A stretch of DNA of 64,000 nt from Isoetes taiwanensis (lineage: Eukaryota > Streptophyta > Lycopodiopsida > Isoetales > Isoetaceae). The position numbers and the translations under genes are program-made. The notes under the pieces are model-generated. The model made no database searches, had not been told where the DNA came from, and worked only from the letters and a program-made list of their open reading frames with translations. The stretch is from positions 9,983,172 to 10,047,171 of the forward strand of contig JAJEKV010000020.1 in assembly GCA_021234155.1 (NCBI GenBank), given 5' to 3'. Shown piece by piece: positions 1-11,272 of this stretch (position 1 is the first letter of the stretch; every line of letters starts with the position of its first letter).

Positions 1-2975
1 ACACGGGGTTGTGCCAAGTGTCTGGAGTTAGGCACTGATAGCCGTAATTGATCATAAACGGCGACATTTGGGATGATTCTTGCTTGGTGCTATTGTATGC
101 AAACTCCATCAAGTGAATAAATTCTTCCCACATACCTTGCTTGTTCCAGACATAGTTTCGTAGCATGTCTTCTAAGATCCTGTTGGTTCGCTCCGTTTGG
201 CCATCCGTCTGAGGATGATATGCCGTGCTCATGGATAGCTTGGTCTGAATCGTCGCAAAGAGGTCTTGCCAAAAGGCACTCATGAACTTCGGGTCCCTGT
301 CGGATATAATCTCCCTTGGCATGCCATGAAGCCTGAAGAACTCTTTGGTGAAGAGCTTTGCTGTATCCATAGCTGTATCTGTGGTCCTGCAAGGCACAAA
401 ATGTGCCATCTTCGACAACTTGTCGACCACTACCATCAAGGCATCTTTCCCTCTTACTGTTCTTGGGAGCCCTGTTATAAAATCCATGCTGATTACCTCC
501 CACTTAGTGTTTGGCACCGCTAATGGCTCTAATGCTCCTGGAATTTGAAGCTGCTCTGCCTTTGTCTGCTGGCATAACTGACATTCCCTGATGTAGCGAG
601 CTATACCTGCTTCTTCATTCCTGGCCAATAATAGCTGTTGCGTACTTTGAAATATGTTTTCATGAATCCCGCATGGCCAGCTATTGGGCTGTTGTGCGTG
701 TCATGGAGGATCAATTTCCTTACACCTGATGATTCGGGCACGCACAACTTGTTCTTGTGGTATAACAGGTTGCCCTCCTTCTTATAATGCTTGAAGACTT
801 CCCGTTCTTTATCTGTTCTAGCCTCCCTAGAGAGGCTTGCCCATACTTCTCTGAAATCCACATCCGTTGGCAAGGTCTCTTCAATCTTCTTACCAAAGTC
901 GCTGGAGAGCGTCGAAATTGCATTGCAATGCACCGCATCTGCTACCACATTGAGCTTCCCCGGCTTGTAGACTATATCAAAGTCATATTCCTCGAGGAAC
1001 TCCATCCACCTCCGCTGCCTTAGATTAAGGTGTGGTTGCATGAATACATACTGGAGGCTCTGATGGTCGGTATCCAATTGAAACTTCCTTCCCAAGAGAT
1101 AGTGCCTGATTCTTAACGCATACGACAACCGCAAGCAATTCTTGATCATGCGTGGGGTATGCGTTTGGCGCCGCTCATCTTCACGAGTCATACGCTACCA
1201 CACGCGCTCTTCTTGCATAAGCACCGCACTTTGTAGCTATCTTACTGCGCATCTGTTGCTACAAGCTTATCTTTCTCCCGTGCCGCGGGGTCAAGAGGGG
1301 CGTTTGTCGTCGAGCTTCTTTCAACAATTCAAACCCCTTTTGGGCTTTCTTGTGCCAATGCTCTGCCCAATATTTCACCTTCTCCGCCTCGTCCGTCCGT
1401 TAGCGGGGCCGCTATCTTAGCAAAGTTCTTCACTTAACTTCCCTGTAGTACCGCTAGCTGGCAGAAAACCGACCTCATGCACATTCTTCGGGCCACCATC
1501 GAATCAATCGATTCGATCTTGGCGGGATCCGCCGAGATTCCTTCTACCGAGATCACATGACCAAGGTATTCCACCTTCTCCGTTGCGAAGTGGCACTTCG
1601 ACAACTTGGCGTACAACTGGTGCCTCTTCAACTTCTCCAAAGACTTTTCAAGTGTTGTACATGCTCTTCAAGGGATCTGCTATACACCAAAATGTCATCA
1701 AAGAAAACAATCACAAAGGTGTCTAGGAACTCCTTGAAGATATCGTTCATGAGCCTCATGAACGTCGCGGGGGCATTTGATAAGTAAAAGGCATTACCGC
1801 GGAACTCATAATGCCCATGCCGGCGTCCCGAAGGCGCTTTTATGGATATCTTCTTCCTTTATCCGGATCTGATGATAACCCGACCTTAAGTCGATTTTGG
1901 AGAAGATCCTTGCTCCTTTGAAGCTGATCCATCAAGTCGCCTCGATCTTGGGGGCGCATATTTGTTCTTAATGGTGTGCTTATTCAACTGCCTATAGTCT
2001 ATGCACATCCTCAAGGAACCATCCTTCTTCTTGACAAAAAGAATGGGCGCTCCAAACGGCGAGACGCTAGGTCTAATGAAGCCTAGGTCGAGTAGCTCCT
2101 GCAATTGCTTTTTTAGCTCCGTCAACTCTTGCGTCGTCATTCTGTATGGAGCCTTGCTTGTCGGCTTTTTCCACGGTTCGAGTGCTATCTCGCACTCGAC
2201 TCCCCTATAAGGAGGAAGCCGCTTGATCTCATACGAAAGAGATCATGGAACTCCGTGATCAGCTTAGCTATTTGCTTCGGCAACTTGCTGAGCACCTTGT
2301 CTTCTTTGCTTTCTTCTGATTCCGGCTTACTAATCTCAAGCTTGAAGATGTATGCCACCTGCTAACTCTGGATGCACTTGAACAACCGTTTAGAAGACAT
2401 ACACTGCATGATGGGAACAACTTCTTTACCTCGCGGATCTCAATGATCTTGCCGTCGGTGTTGGGAAGGTCACCTTCGGCTTCCACAATCAATAATGGCC
2501 TGCTGGTCCAAGGTACTCCATACCTATGATCAAGTCGTATTTGCCAATGCCCATTACCTCTGCCCCCATCCGGATATTAATCCACGGCAAGTCGATGTCG
2601 AAGTTAATTCTTGCACTCGATGCGCCCTTCTTGCTCCACTTGCTAAGACAACGGGCCTTGGCTTTGACTTTAGTGGTTTCAACTTCAACATTTGAACCAT
2701 TGGGGGATGCAAAGTTATGGCTACTTCACCGAGTCTATCGGGGACTATGAAGGACTTGGCCTTGGCCTTCCCTCCGTGGAAATTACTTTATCTTGGCTCT
2801 CGCTTTGCTCTCAGTATCTATTGCGGCAAAGATATGATACTCACCACTGAATGTAGTCGCGGGCTTCTTCGCCGTCGTCGTCCGAGACGGGATGTCCCAA
2901 TCTCCCAACTCCCGCCATTTTGCACTCATGACGGGGGGCGGGCCACGTCCTATGCCCCGGCCGGAAGCACCTGAA
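1..2975 (-). pseudogene. Element A pol: protease, RT, RNase H, integrase (broken)
   Basis: Pol polyprotein, which would copy and integrate the element. From right to left: aspartic protease and RT N-terminus remnants (about 2140-2960), RT finger with [20 protein letters not shown] (1886-2140), more RT with the YLGHVISVEGI block (1434-1640), RNase H and the H2C2 zinc region (601-1191; HDTHNSPIAGHAGFM), and integrase core cut by the window edge (1-600). Several frameshifts separate the pieces. The region 1200-1430 is shifted relative to element B. DNA identity to B pol looks high, roughly 85-90% by eye over the integrase part. Ty3/gypsy assignment is firm. Confidence 0.88.
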
Positions 2976-4169
2976 GCAAAATTTGCTTTTCTATGCACTC
3001 TCTTTTCCTTGGGCATAGCTCATAAAAAGGATCGCACTGCTTTGGAGTAGTTTGTCCCCTCATGTTTGTCCTTGAAGGACACCTGCTTTTTCTCATGCTG
3101 CTTCCCCTGATTGCCACCATATGGGGCTCTAGCTGGACCTGGGCTAGCTGCCCTAGGGCTATAACGCCACTTTGCCTTGCCTTTGTCTCCGTATCTTCTG
3201 CGCCTCGCCTCGCTATTTTGAGGTCCCGTTCCTTGCAAGCTTATTGCCTTGGACTCTGCTTCTGATACTGTCTTAGGATTTATTGCCCTTACAAGCTTGC
3301 GGATCTCCTCATTCAGGCCTTCTATGTAGCTTTCTACTGCATGCTTCTCACCTAACTTTGGCACATCTGACCTCGACCTCATGAATTCCTCAGATATTTC
3401 TGACTGATTTGTTGCCTTGTCGCAACTTCGTGAGAACCGCCGCATCATCTTTGGACTTGTGCTCTCTTGGAACGTAATGGTGCTTGAAGGCTTTAGCAAA
3501 CTTCTTGAACCTGCAAGCATCCCTGCTTAAGCCATGAGCCTTGGCATAACCCTTCCACCAAATGCGTGCTGCTCCCTTCAGGTTCGCTGTTGCCACCCTA
3601 CCTTTATCCTTATCCTTCATACCATAGGCGTTTCCATATTCACTCATCTCGTCAAGCCAAGCCTCCGCCTCCATGCCTGACCTATTCTCGCCTGAGAATT
3701 GCTCGAGCTTCCTGACCTTCCAAACATTTCCCAATGCAGAGTCTACTTTCTTCTGGTAGTCAGAGGTTCTTGTGTCCCTTTGTCGTCCGTCCGTGGTATT
3801 CCTCTGCCTTCCATCTGTAGGGTCTTGGTTCTGGTCTTCCTCTTCCTCGGAGTCGGAGTTTGAGTCCGAGCTTGAGTCAGAGGACTCCGGGCTGGAGGAC
3901 CTCCTTCTCTTGTTCCTCTTCTTGTCTCTTCCTATTTTCCGAGTTGATGCTTGCGGCAACTGAGCGTTGCCCACCGAACCCGCTCCTGCTTGCGCGGCCA
4001 GCAAAGCCTTTATCTGCTCCAGGTCCGTCCTCATCTGAGATATTTCCTCTTCTGGGGTTATAGCTCCAAATTCCTCGAACAGGTTCCTTGCCGGGCGTGG
4101 CCTGGGTGGGCTCTGTTCTTCCATATGTTCCCGGCGTTGTCGTTCCCCTGAGCCTATATCAACAAACAT
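2976..4169 (-). pseudogene. Element A gag (broken)
   Basis: Capsid and nucleocapsid precursor. The N-terminal half (3390-4169) has a charged Ser/Asp/Glu-rich tract and then a Retrotrans_gag-type core (AEAWLDEMSEYGNAYGMKDK; RIWWKGYAKAHG). The second half (3020-3520) has ESYIEGLNEEIRKLVRAINP, in another frame. The zinc knuckle expected near 2975 is scrambled by a frameshift; B keeps it. The stop of the unknown ORF lies about 80 bp upstream, so gag is the third ORF of the element. Start chosen at 4169 by similarity to B. Confidence 0.82.
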
Positions 4170-4249
4170 TTACAGTGCAAAGGAAATTATATTCATGTTT
4201 TATAATATGCTAATACAAAATTTAAAACTCTCGGGATCAAGATTGCTAA

Positions 4250-5784
4250 TTATTCTTGATACCGCCGGTAGGATGGATTGTCCTCTAGGAACTTTTTCAC
4301 TTGGGCTGTTCCCACTGAATGACCCAAGTTCCTAAGGACGTTGACTGAAGATCCACCCTGCAAAGCTCTCGCCAAGTCTTCCACTCTGCGGTCGGAGGTA
4401 TAAGCTGCGGTCACCGCCAGTTTTCCCTGCCGCCTGTAAGGTATGGCGAAGTTGAAAACATCGAGTGCTACCGCTCTCTTCACCAGGATGGCATACTCGG
4501 TGTTGAGGGGTAACCGCGCATGCCGGCCAAATCCTGAGAGCGCAATTAGCATCGATACTCCTTCCTCGCCTCTGGGGGTGAATTTGCGATGAATTACCGC
4601 TATTCTTCCATCCATCGGCAGGGGGAGGTAATACCGCAGCGACCTGTCATTGCGTGACGGGTCCTCGGCCACTCGGTATCCAGCTCTGTGTCTGCCCGCA
4701 AAGTCATCTACCTCTACTGTGATGAGCTCCCTGTAGTCTCTGACTGTTGCTGAAGCTCTCCTGAGGTCGAACTCGCCTCTTCTCTCCCGGGGAGGCGTTG
4801 CCGACGAGCTTGCCGTTAAGATGTTTGATGTTGCGTAGCGGATCCCCATCTGTTCCTGTAACTCTTCCTCCGTCGGTAGTTGATTTGCGGCTTGGTCTGC
4901 CTCCATAATCTGTCTGATGCTGCTGTAGGCTTGGACGTCGGAGGTCGACTCTCCCGTGTAAGTGTCGGCTTCCCTTACTTGGAGTGGGAAGTCGATGCTC
5001 CTGACGATGAAGTCGCCCGGTGTCCGTTAACCCGGAGTTGGTGCAAGAACTCTTGGTCGTGTCTCCCCCTTTCCACACTCAAAGGGAGGTTTTGGATGTC
5101 GCTTAGAAGCAAAAACTCCTCGCCCTCGACAATAATGGGGGCTAGGCTTGTGATGCCTAGCCCGAGGGCAGAGGCAGCGACTCTAAGAGTTTGCCGTCTT
5201 CTTCGGTCTTACCCACTCTTGTTACGCTTGTCGCGCTCTTCCATTTGGGTCGAGCTCTCGATGTAGTCTTCCTCCTCTTCGATTCTCGTTCTTTTGAGTC
5301 CTCCTCTTCTTTTCCTTCCCGCTCCACGTTAGAGTATTGTGCGTAAGGAGCCGTTGTTACTTTGCTATGGCTAATGGGTCCACGCCCATGGGAGGAATGG
5401 AGGTTTCTTCCTGATGTTTCGACGGTAAGAAAAATTGCCAAGCCAAAGCGTAAAAATAGAAATATTTGGTCCTATTTGATTAGGACCATTGGCTCAAAGC
5501 GTCATGCGCCTTGTTTGTCAGTACTTGGCAATGTTTGGAACATCGCCTAATGCTGCTTGCAGGGATTGCCTAGGAACAAAGTAACCTATGCAAGGTGGGA
5601 GTTGCACTAGCGCTGGTTCTACCCTAGCTTGGAACTCAGACAAGACTATACTGTAAGCTGGGGTTGCGTGCAAGGTTGCTTGGACATCTACCTCCTTCCT
5701 GAAGATATGGAAAATTTGGTCGATGTCGGCCTCGGCAGCATGAGCGCTGGCGCTGTACCATCTGCGAAAATCAGAGGTTGCCAT
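4250..5784 (-). pseudogene. Element A conserved unknown ORF upstream of gag (one net frameshift)
   Basis: I recognise no family. The N-terminal domain begins MATSDFRRWYSASAHAAEAD (5784-5518) and the C-terminal domain (4250-4906) contains LRYYLPLPMDGRIAVIHRKF, ALSGFGRHARL and ends in NPSYRRYQE. Element B has the same protein with similar length, start and end. By eye the N-terminal domain is about 75% identical to B. The span is not a multiple of three, so at least one frameshift is present, in the 4906-5518 stretch. The middle is acidic and poorly conserved. It is neither gag nor pol, because both follow downstream. Its TATA box was separated from it by the 5891-8966 insertion. Confidence 0.72.
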
Positions 5785-5890
5785 TGGCTAAATGCGGAAA
5801 AGGGTATCAAACGGTTGCAAGAGCGCCTCAGGGAGTTGGAAAATCGGCTAAGAAGGCAGGAGCAGATTTGTAGGGTGCTATTTGAGAAAT

Positions 5891-8509
5891 ATGTAGCATT
5901 ATAACAGGGGGTTTTTTTAGTGATTTTATACGCTTTTTTGGCATGGTTTTTATATGATTTCATGGGCGTAATACACGAGGCATACTAATCAGTATATCTA
6001 GAGTGCACACTGGATTCATCTATTTGAATTGCATTTTATCTATGGTTTTGCCTTGTATGTTTTTGTTCCTTAAAAACTTAATTAATTTAATTTTATGCGG
6101 TCCATGCAAGCAACGAGGCATTGAACTTTAGGGTTAACTATAGGGTTCGTGGAGTGAAGGGGATTTAGAGAAGAGATACACGGTGAAGGGGATTTAGGGA
6201 ATTTCTGGCAGTTTTCTCCTCGCTATGGCTTCCCCAGTTCTCTGATGGCTAGATTAGTAGCCTGATCCATCCCTGCAGCTGAAAAGGTGTCAAACGCAAC
6301 AGCTTTATCAGCCTACTTGGGGCCATAATATCCTGCCATAGTATGGAGCTCTTTTGTATCAGGTTATTACTGCCGGTACTGTTCTCACAAGCAAATCTTC
6401 TTCTTCAAATTGGACGAAAGGGCATTACATGATGATTATGCAAATGAAGGCCTTGTTCTTTCCGCAGATCTGACATCTGCATTGTTCTCCCTTTATTCTC
6501 GTGATCTTCCTGCAGGTAGTGGTGAAATTGACCCAAACTGGGTAGGGAGACAAGGCGTTGCCTTTGCACTTGATGCAGCTGCTGATGTTCTTTCAAGAAG
6601 AGATATACCTGTGGTCGCAACGTTCTTGATATCAAGGGCTTTGGTATGCAATTTTAGCTTTGACACATCAAACCTAAGTCCAATTCTGCTAACTGACATG
6701 ATGAACAGGATTTTCTTTTGTTAAGCCTTGCTAAGTGTATTTTTCTACATGCTAACGAATGACAAATAGCAATGATATTTGGCTTTGTTTTCATAGAAAC
6801 TGTGGAGAAGAAACTGCATATCGCATAACACTTCATTTTAAGAGTGGCTTCAACATCTCGGTTAGCTAATTAGATGACAAACGCAGTGAAGATCTTATTT
6901 GGGCATATTGATGTCCAAAGCGAGAAGCCTGAGAATTCTTTAATCAGAAGCTTGTCTTTGTTTTATATTGCTTCATGTGGCATTTAAAAATGCATCAAAG
7001 CTCTATGCATGTTTGGATGTGTTGCTCAACGTTGTATAAACTATGCCGCAACATAGAAGTTTGGACTGGTTGCCATTTCAGGCTGATCTTAATGGAACCG
7101 TCAGATCCAAGTTGGTAGAGGCGGGTATTGCAATCATTGACAAACAAGCCTATGCTCCGTGAACTATGTCGTGGGGTTAATACAAGTGGACTAGTTGAGG
7201 TGAAGGTTTTCACATGCAATACCTTTTGTCTCACTATGTAAGCAATACTTGTAATTTTCTTTTACAGGTCCTTTCTGGATTGTATTCAAAGCATGTGCAT
7301 GTCCGGGCGGCTTGTTTGGATGCAGTGAAACATGTGCCTGTCCTGGCAAAAAGGGCATGCCCTTGTGTTCCACTCATAGCGAGTACTGGTTGAATTGCAT
7401 TATTTGATCCTGATCAAGTAAGCTAAATACCAGGTGTTTATATTAACTAGGAAGTTAAACTGCATATACTATGCTGTATACATCCATATTATATTATATT
7501 ATATTTATATATTATGAATAAGAGAACTCCATTGCATTTATACTCGTATATGTCTGTAGGCTGTTGCAGAGGCTGCTGAAGAGTTGTGGGACCTTTATGG
7601 TCATGAACTTGGGAATGATTATGCCGCTGGTCTTTTGGGAGCACTTTCTCATGAAAATTTAAATGTTCGACAAGGTGCTGCAGGTGCCTTGGCTTCGGCT
7701 ATGGAAGAGTATCCTAGCAGCATTCAGGCAACTCACATGCAATTTCTAGCTGCCTTGACTGCTAATGCTTTGTGAGGATTGAACATATTCAATGGTTTGC
7801 TCTGCAGGAGACACTCGTATTTCTCTTTTTTCACAACCTTATTGGATATGGAGCTATTTTGGCATGGGTGATACAACTTCTGTAGCAAAAGACGTATCAT
7901 TTGGCACTATATTTTTTGCACTTTGTTTGGACAATAGGACTGGAAACTATAGTTTAGAATCTAATATCTTAACTGGAGGACTCCGTGATATTGGAAGGCT
8001 ACCTCCTTATCCTCTGCTATATGCCATTATTCACAACATCTTGTCTCATCACATCTGCTACGTATGATTGTAATATGCATTCTCAAATTCTGTTTGTACT
8101 GGTACTGCAGAGACTGCAAGGTAGCAGAATAACGGATTTTCCACTTCCTTTCTTCTACTAGTAGTTGAAACAATGTAAACGGGATTTGCCCTAGATGAAA
8201 GGTGAATCTATTTAACTATTTATGTAATGACTAACTTTCACATGCTGAATACATGATACTTGTCATGTTGAAATAGGATATTTGTTTGATGAAATAGGAT
8301 ATTTGAAATTCAATATAAGCTTGACGTAAGATACAAAGATGGTCCTATTTGCTGATCTTTGTAAAACGCATGTCGATATGGAATTAAAACTCCTATTTGT
8401 ATATTTCTTGGCACTTACATACTTACATAAACAAGCTAACTGGCCCATAAAGTTTACCTATGTTTGCTTTAGTTAGGGCCCGAAGGGCCGAAAATTTTTT
8501 TTAATATAA
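5891..8509 (+). pseudogene. GCN1: GCN1/ILITHYIA gene segment with permuted exons
   Basis: GCN1 is a HEAT-repeat protein that binds ribosomes and activates the GCN2 kinase. Pieces seen on the plus strand: exon at 6468-6643 (acceptor CCGCAG before, GTATGC after; LFSLYSRDLPAGSG, GRQGVAFALDAAADVL); 7082 to about 7147 (DLNGTVRSKLVEAGIAIIDK); joined in mid-exon to about 7147-7200 (LRELCRGVNTSGLVE); 7268-7417 (LYSKHVHVRAACLDAVK, one TGA inside); 7560-7727 (LWDLYGHELGNDYAAG, HENLNVRQGAAGALA). In the native protein the last three pieces come before the first two, so the order is circularly permuted. Introns and splice signals remain, so this is captured genomic DNA and not a processed copy. Outer limits were set by alignment of the flanks to element B. 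Confidence 0.85.
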
Positions 8510-8961
8510 CAATTAACACACAACTACCATTAATATTATTAACACAAACTATTGCATTTAACACATTTAAATTAAAATCCCCCTTAAACCCCCTTTGGTT
8601 TGGGTGCATATTCACACGGCGGGTTACGTAGGGCAGCGAGAACCCCAAAAATATATTTACAATACATGTACAAAATTAACACCATTAAGTACATTCTCTC
8701 AAACCTTATAGTATTTTGCAAACCTTAATATACAGTACACAAAAACTTGTACATGCATACCCCACAAACGAGGATCGCTATGTACGGTCCAGATCTTGGA
8801 ATAAAGGGCAAATATGCCCATCCGACAGCTCTCGTTGCCCGGAGTAACCCCCCGTGTGAATATGCACCCAAACCAAAGGGGGTTTAAGGGGGATTTTAAT
8901 TTAAATGTGTTAAATGCAATAGTTTGTGTTAATAATATTAATGGTAGTTGTGTGTTAATTG
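8510..8961. repeat. Foldback element with 118-bp near-perfect inverted arms
   Basis: The left arm 8510-8627 is the reverse complement of the right arm 8844-8961 over almost its full length. The arms start CAATTAACACAC and end GTGTGTTAATTG. A weaker match (GGGCAGCGAGAAC against GCTCTCGTTGCCC) extends pairing about 15 bp further in. The loop is about 216 bp without an ORF. No clear target duplication or transposase is visible. It looks like a non-autonomous foldback/MITE-like element. It lies at the right end of the GCN1-carrying segment, just before the resumed element A sequence. Confidence 0.85.
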
Positions 8962-9160
8962 TATGAGGGACCTTTTTATAGAAAAGGGTTTTTTGGATGA
9001 CTTGGAAAATTCCTGGGGTTGGGCAATTCTAGTCTATACTGAGGTCAAAATGGGATTTTGAAGACTAGCTCAAGTGTTTGAACATGGCTGGATTATCTAA
9101 AGATGCTATACAACATGTTGAAGATGATTTGGGCAAGTCCTGGTGAAGAAATGGTAGGAG

Positions 9161-9227
9161 GTCTCACAGCTTGCGCCTCGCTCAAAAACTAAAGTTTAGT
9201 TCTTCGACCAAGCGCGAGCTGTGAGAC
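9161..9227. repeat. Hairpin A-1 (67 bp)
   Basis: The outer arms GTCTCACAGCT and AGCTGTGAGAC pair over 11 bp without mismatch. The centre is AACTAAA-G-TTTAGTT, a 7-bp palindrome around one base. An almost identical copy is at 11273-11339. Confidence 0.9.
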
Positions 9228-9359
9228 ATCAGTCCCATTTTGATCAAAAGGTGTCCAATTTGGGTAAACTAAGGGTGTAAGGATGATGGGCTCATCAAAT
9301 CAGGTAGAATTGACCCCTTATTTGGTCAATTTGGAGCTATTTTGGGCAAGTTTGGGCAA

Positions 9360-9427
9360 GGTTTCACGACTTGCCTCGTTCAAAAAACTAAAGTTTAGTT
9401 TCTTGACGGTAGCGAAATTTGTGAGAC
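9360..9427. repeat. Hairpin A-2 (about 68 bp, decayed)
   Basis: Same plan as A-1 with the centre AACTAAAGTTTAGTT intact. The outer arms (GGTTTCAC against GTGAGACA) have mismatches. Confidence 0.75.
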
Positions 9428-9589
9428 ATCAATTCTTCGGTCTACAATTGTCCTATTTTGCTGAAATAAAAGCTAAAACCTGCTAGCTTATCCTAATTAA
9501 TCAAGTTCATGCAATTAAAGTACACAAAATTGCTCTATATTACAAAAATTTTCAATTATTTACAAAAGGCTCTATAGGCGTTCTCCTTA

Positions 9590-10877
9590 CGCGAAGTCAT
9601 AAGAAGCATGTCTTGTCTCATGAGGGTTACCGTTTGGCGTGAAACGATTTGCAAGCTGTTGAGTCCTCAAAGTGTTGCACTATCTTTTGCCTTAGCCGCT
9701 TCTGCATTGCCGGTGGCGCCTCATCGTGACCACAGAGTCCGTCACGAGTCTTGCATCACTCCAGAACTAGCCCAGAGCAAAGGGGGCACGGGGGATTAGG
9801 AGGACCGTAGGCTCTTATTTGGAAGTGCCTAATCTCCCTCGGCGCTCTCCTCTCCACCTCCCTGTCCGAGCTTCTTCTTCTCTTGGGTGGCGGCTTGGGG
9901 CCTTGGGCTTTGGTGGTGGCGGCTTCAAAGATGCATTTAGCCGTTGGTGCGCCCTCCCTCGGCGAGAATGCAACCCGTTTTTCTTCATAGTACTTCTTGT
10001 AGGCCTCCCACTTCTTTATATCGCTTTCGTGTTCCCTCATCTTCCTTTCGTATATCTTGACCGAGTGTGACGCATAGGCTTCTACCGGGCAGGTCGTGGC
10101 TGTTTCTTCTGTCCCAAGCCGGTTTTCGAGGGGGCTTACGCGCTTGATCTGTGCAGATTACATTATTTGTTGCTTTCGGGTACTACACGCTTTCGTCACT
10201 TGGGGGTTTAGAAAGCTTCCACCTCGGCATTGGGGTTGAAGTCCCTCGTCCCGGAAAGAGTCGTCGGAGGGTTGGGAGGTTGGTTCGGCTTGCCGCTCTT
10301 TGATAGCGACCTTGGGGTTGGGCTTCCTTCTTGGTGGGGCGTCCTTCGACTTCCTTGGGCTGTCCACAATTTCCCCTTCGCCTTCCTCTTCTCTTGACCA
10401 CCTTATTTCCTCCTCTTCCCTCTTCCTCTTTTTGTTTCCCTCTTCTTCTCGGCGTTCATACTTCACGATGAACCTCATGAGATCTGCTTCCTCTCCTTAG
10501 GCTCAAGTCTCGTTGTGCTCTTGGTGCTCCTTTCTCCTCCTCTCAGATGTGCCCGTCTTCATCTTGGAGGATCTCTGTTCTTTGCATCGAGTGGTCCCTC
10601 GCCCTTTCTTGCTCTCTAATCTCCCTCTCTATTTCCTCGTCGCCTCCCTTGTCTCCTCGTCCATGGAGGTTGGTGATGTGGCCTCATCACGATCCACTGG
10701 CGATTGAAGACATCAATCGAGATCAGATGTATCTTGATCTCTGAGGTGTCTTCCTGCATTTCGGCCCGAGCGACCCCTTTCGCGAGCCTCTCATGAAGCA
10801 TCACCGAATGATGTCGACATCGTGGCGGTGGTTTAGCACAGGCGGCGGCTTCTGGCGATCTGTTTGGTTCGGGCCAT
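9590..10877 (-). pseudogene. Element A histone H3-like ORF (heavily broken)
   Basis: The minus-strand ATG at 10877 opens MARTKQIARSRR, which is the H3 tail ARTKQTARKS with few changes, then a stop after two more residues. The middle (10158-10800) holds Arg/Lys/Glu-rich stretches in several frames (KRKREEEEIRWSREEEGEGE). The C-terminal part (9756-10040) has KKWEAYKKYYEEK, PKPPPKRRR and REIRHFQIR, matching the start of the H3 fold in element B; the rest of the fold (9600-9756) is frameshifted but keeps VTLMRQDM near 9610. It lies between the 5' leader and the unknown ORF, as in B. It cannot make a protein now. Confidence 0.78.
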
Positions 10878-10977
10878 GTTTTCGGTTAGTCAATGGGATA
10901 TCAGCGCCCAAAGATCGCCTAAGTGCGGGAGAGCGGATTTCTAGGGCTGGGATGTGGAAATGAGGGGGGGTCTACGT

Positions 10978-10987
10978 CTATTTATAG
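10978..10987 (-). promoter_or_regulatory. TATA box of element A H3-like ORF
   Basis: CTATAAATAG on the minus strand, 101 bp before the ATG at 10877. It has the same sequence and spacing as the one before the B H3-like ORF. The distance suits a plant TATA box with a 5' leader of about 70 nt. Function is inferred. Confidence 0.65.
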
Positions 10988-11088
10988 CTTGGGAAATTTT
11001 AGGTCAAAGTTCAAGTTGCTCGGTTTAACATGCTAAAGCACCTATTTAATTAAAATTTACACTTATTTCAGACTTTTCCTACTTATTG

Positions 11089-11152
11089 GTCTCCGCAGGG
11101 CGCCATCTCAAAAACTAAAGTTTAGTTTTTAGACGGTATGGTATGAGATCTC
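11089..11152. repeat. Hairpin A-3 (decayed)
   Basis: The centre AAAAACTAAAGTTTAGTTTTT is a long perfect palindrome around one base. The outer arms are partly paired (ATCTCA against TGAGAT). It is the first hairpin upstream of the H3-like ORF TATA box. Confidence 0.75.
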
Positions 11153-11272
11153 ATACATTTCTAAGTAATTTAAGTAATTAAAACATGCTATTCTAATTAA
11201 TTCCTATCTTAGAACTAGCCTTACCACATTACTTTTCTTAAATTCATCATGTTTGAGTGATCTTGGCTCGAT

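Larger units (their letters stand above)
8967..9590 (-). promoter_or_regulatory. Element A second leader: TATA-like box and two hairpins
   Basis: This matches element B 23905-24530. A TATA-like CTATAAAAAG (minus strand, 8972-8981) is followed further upstream by hairpins at 9161-9227 and 9360-9427, start-to-start spacing 199 bp. In the intact element it would lie about 110 bp before the unknown ORF start at 5784; the inserted segment now separates them by 3 kb. Promoter function is inferred from the TATA box and the position shared with B. Confidence 0.6.

Noticed and set aside
90-503. 137-residue frame on the minus strand
   Set aside because: It overlaps integrase DNA in another frame; the integrase motifs are in the sister frame.
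8510-8961. MULE or Helitron ends for the foldback
   Set aside because: No 9-bp target duplication and no TC...CTRR ends could be found.
9161-9427. CRISPR-like or miRNA reading of the repeated hairpins
   Set aside because: Only two per leader, 200 bp apart, in plant retroelement leaders. No spacer array; a miRNA role has no target or conservation evidence here.
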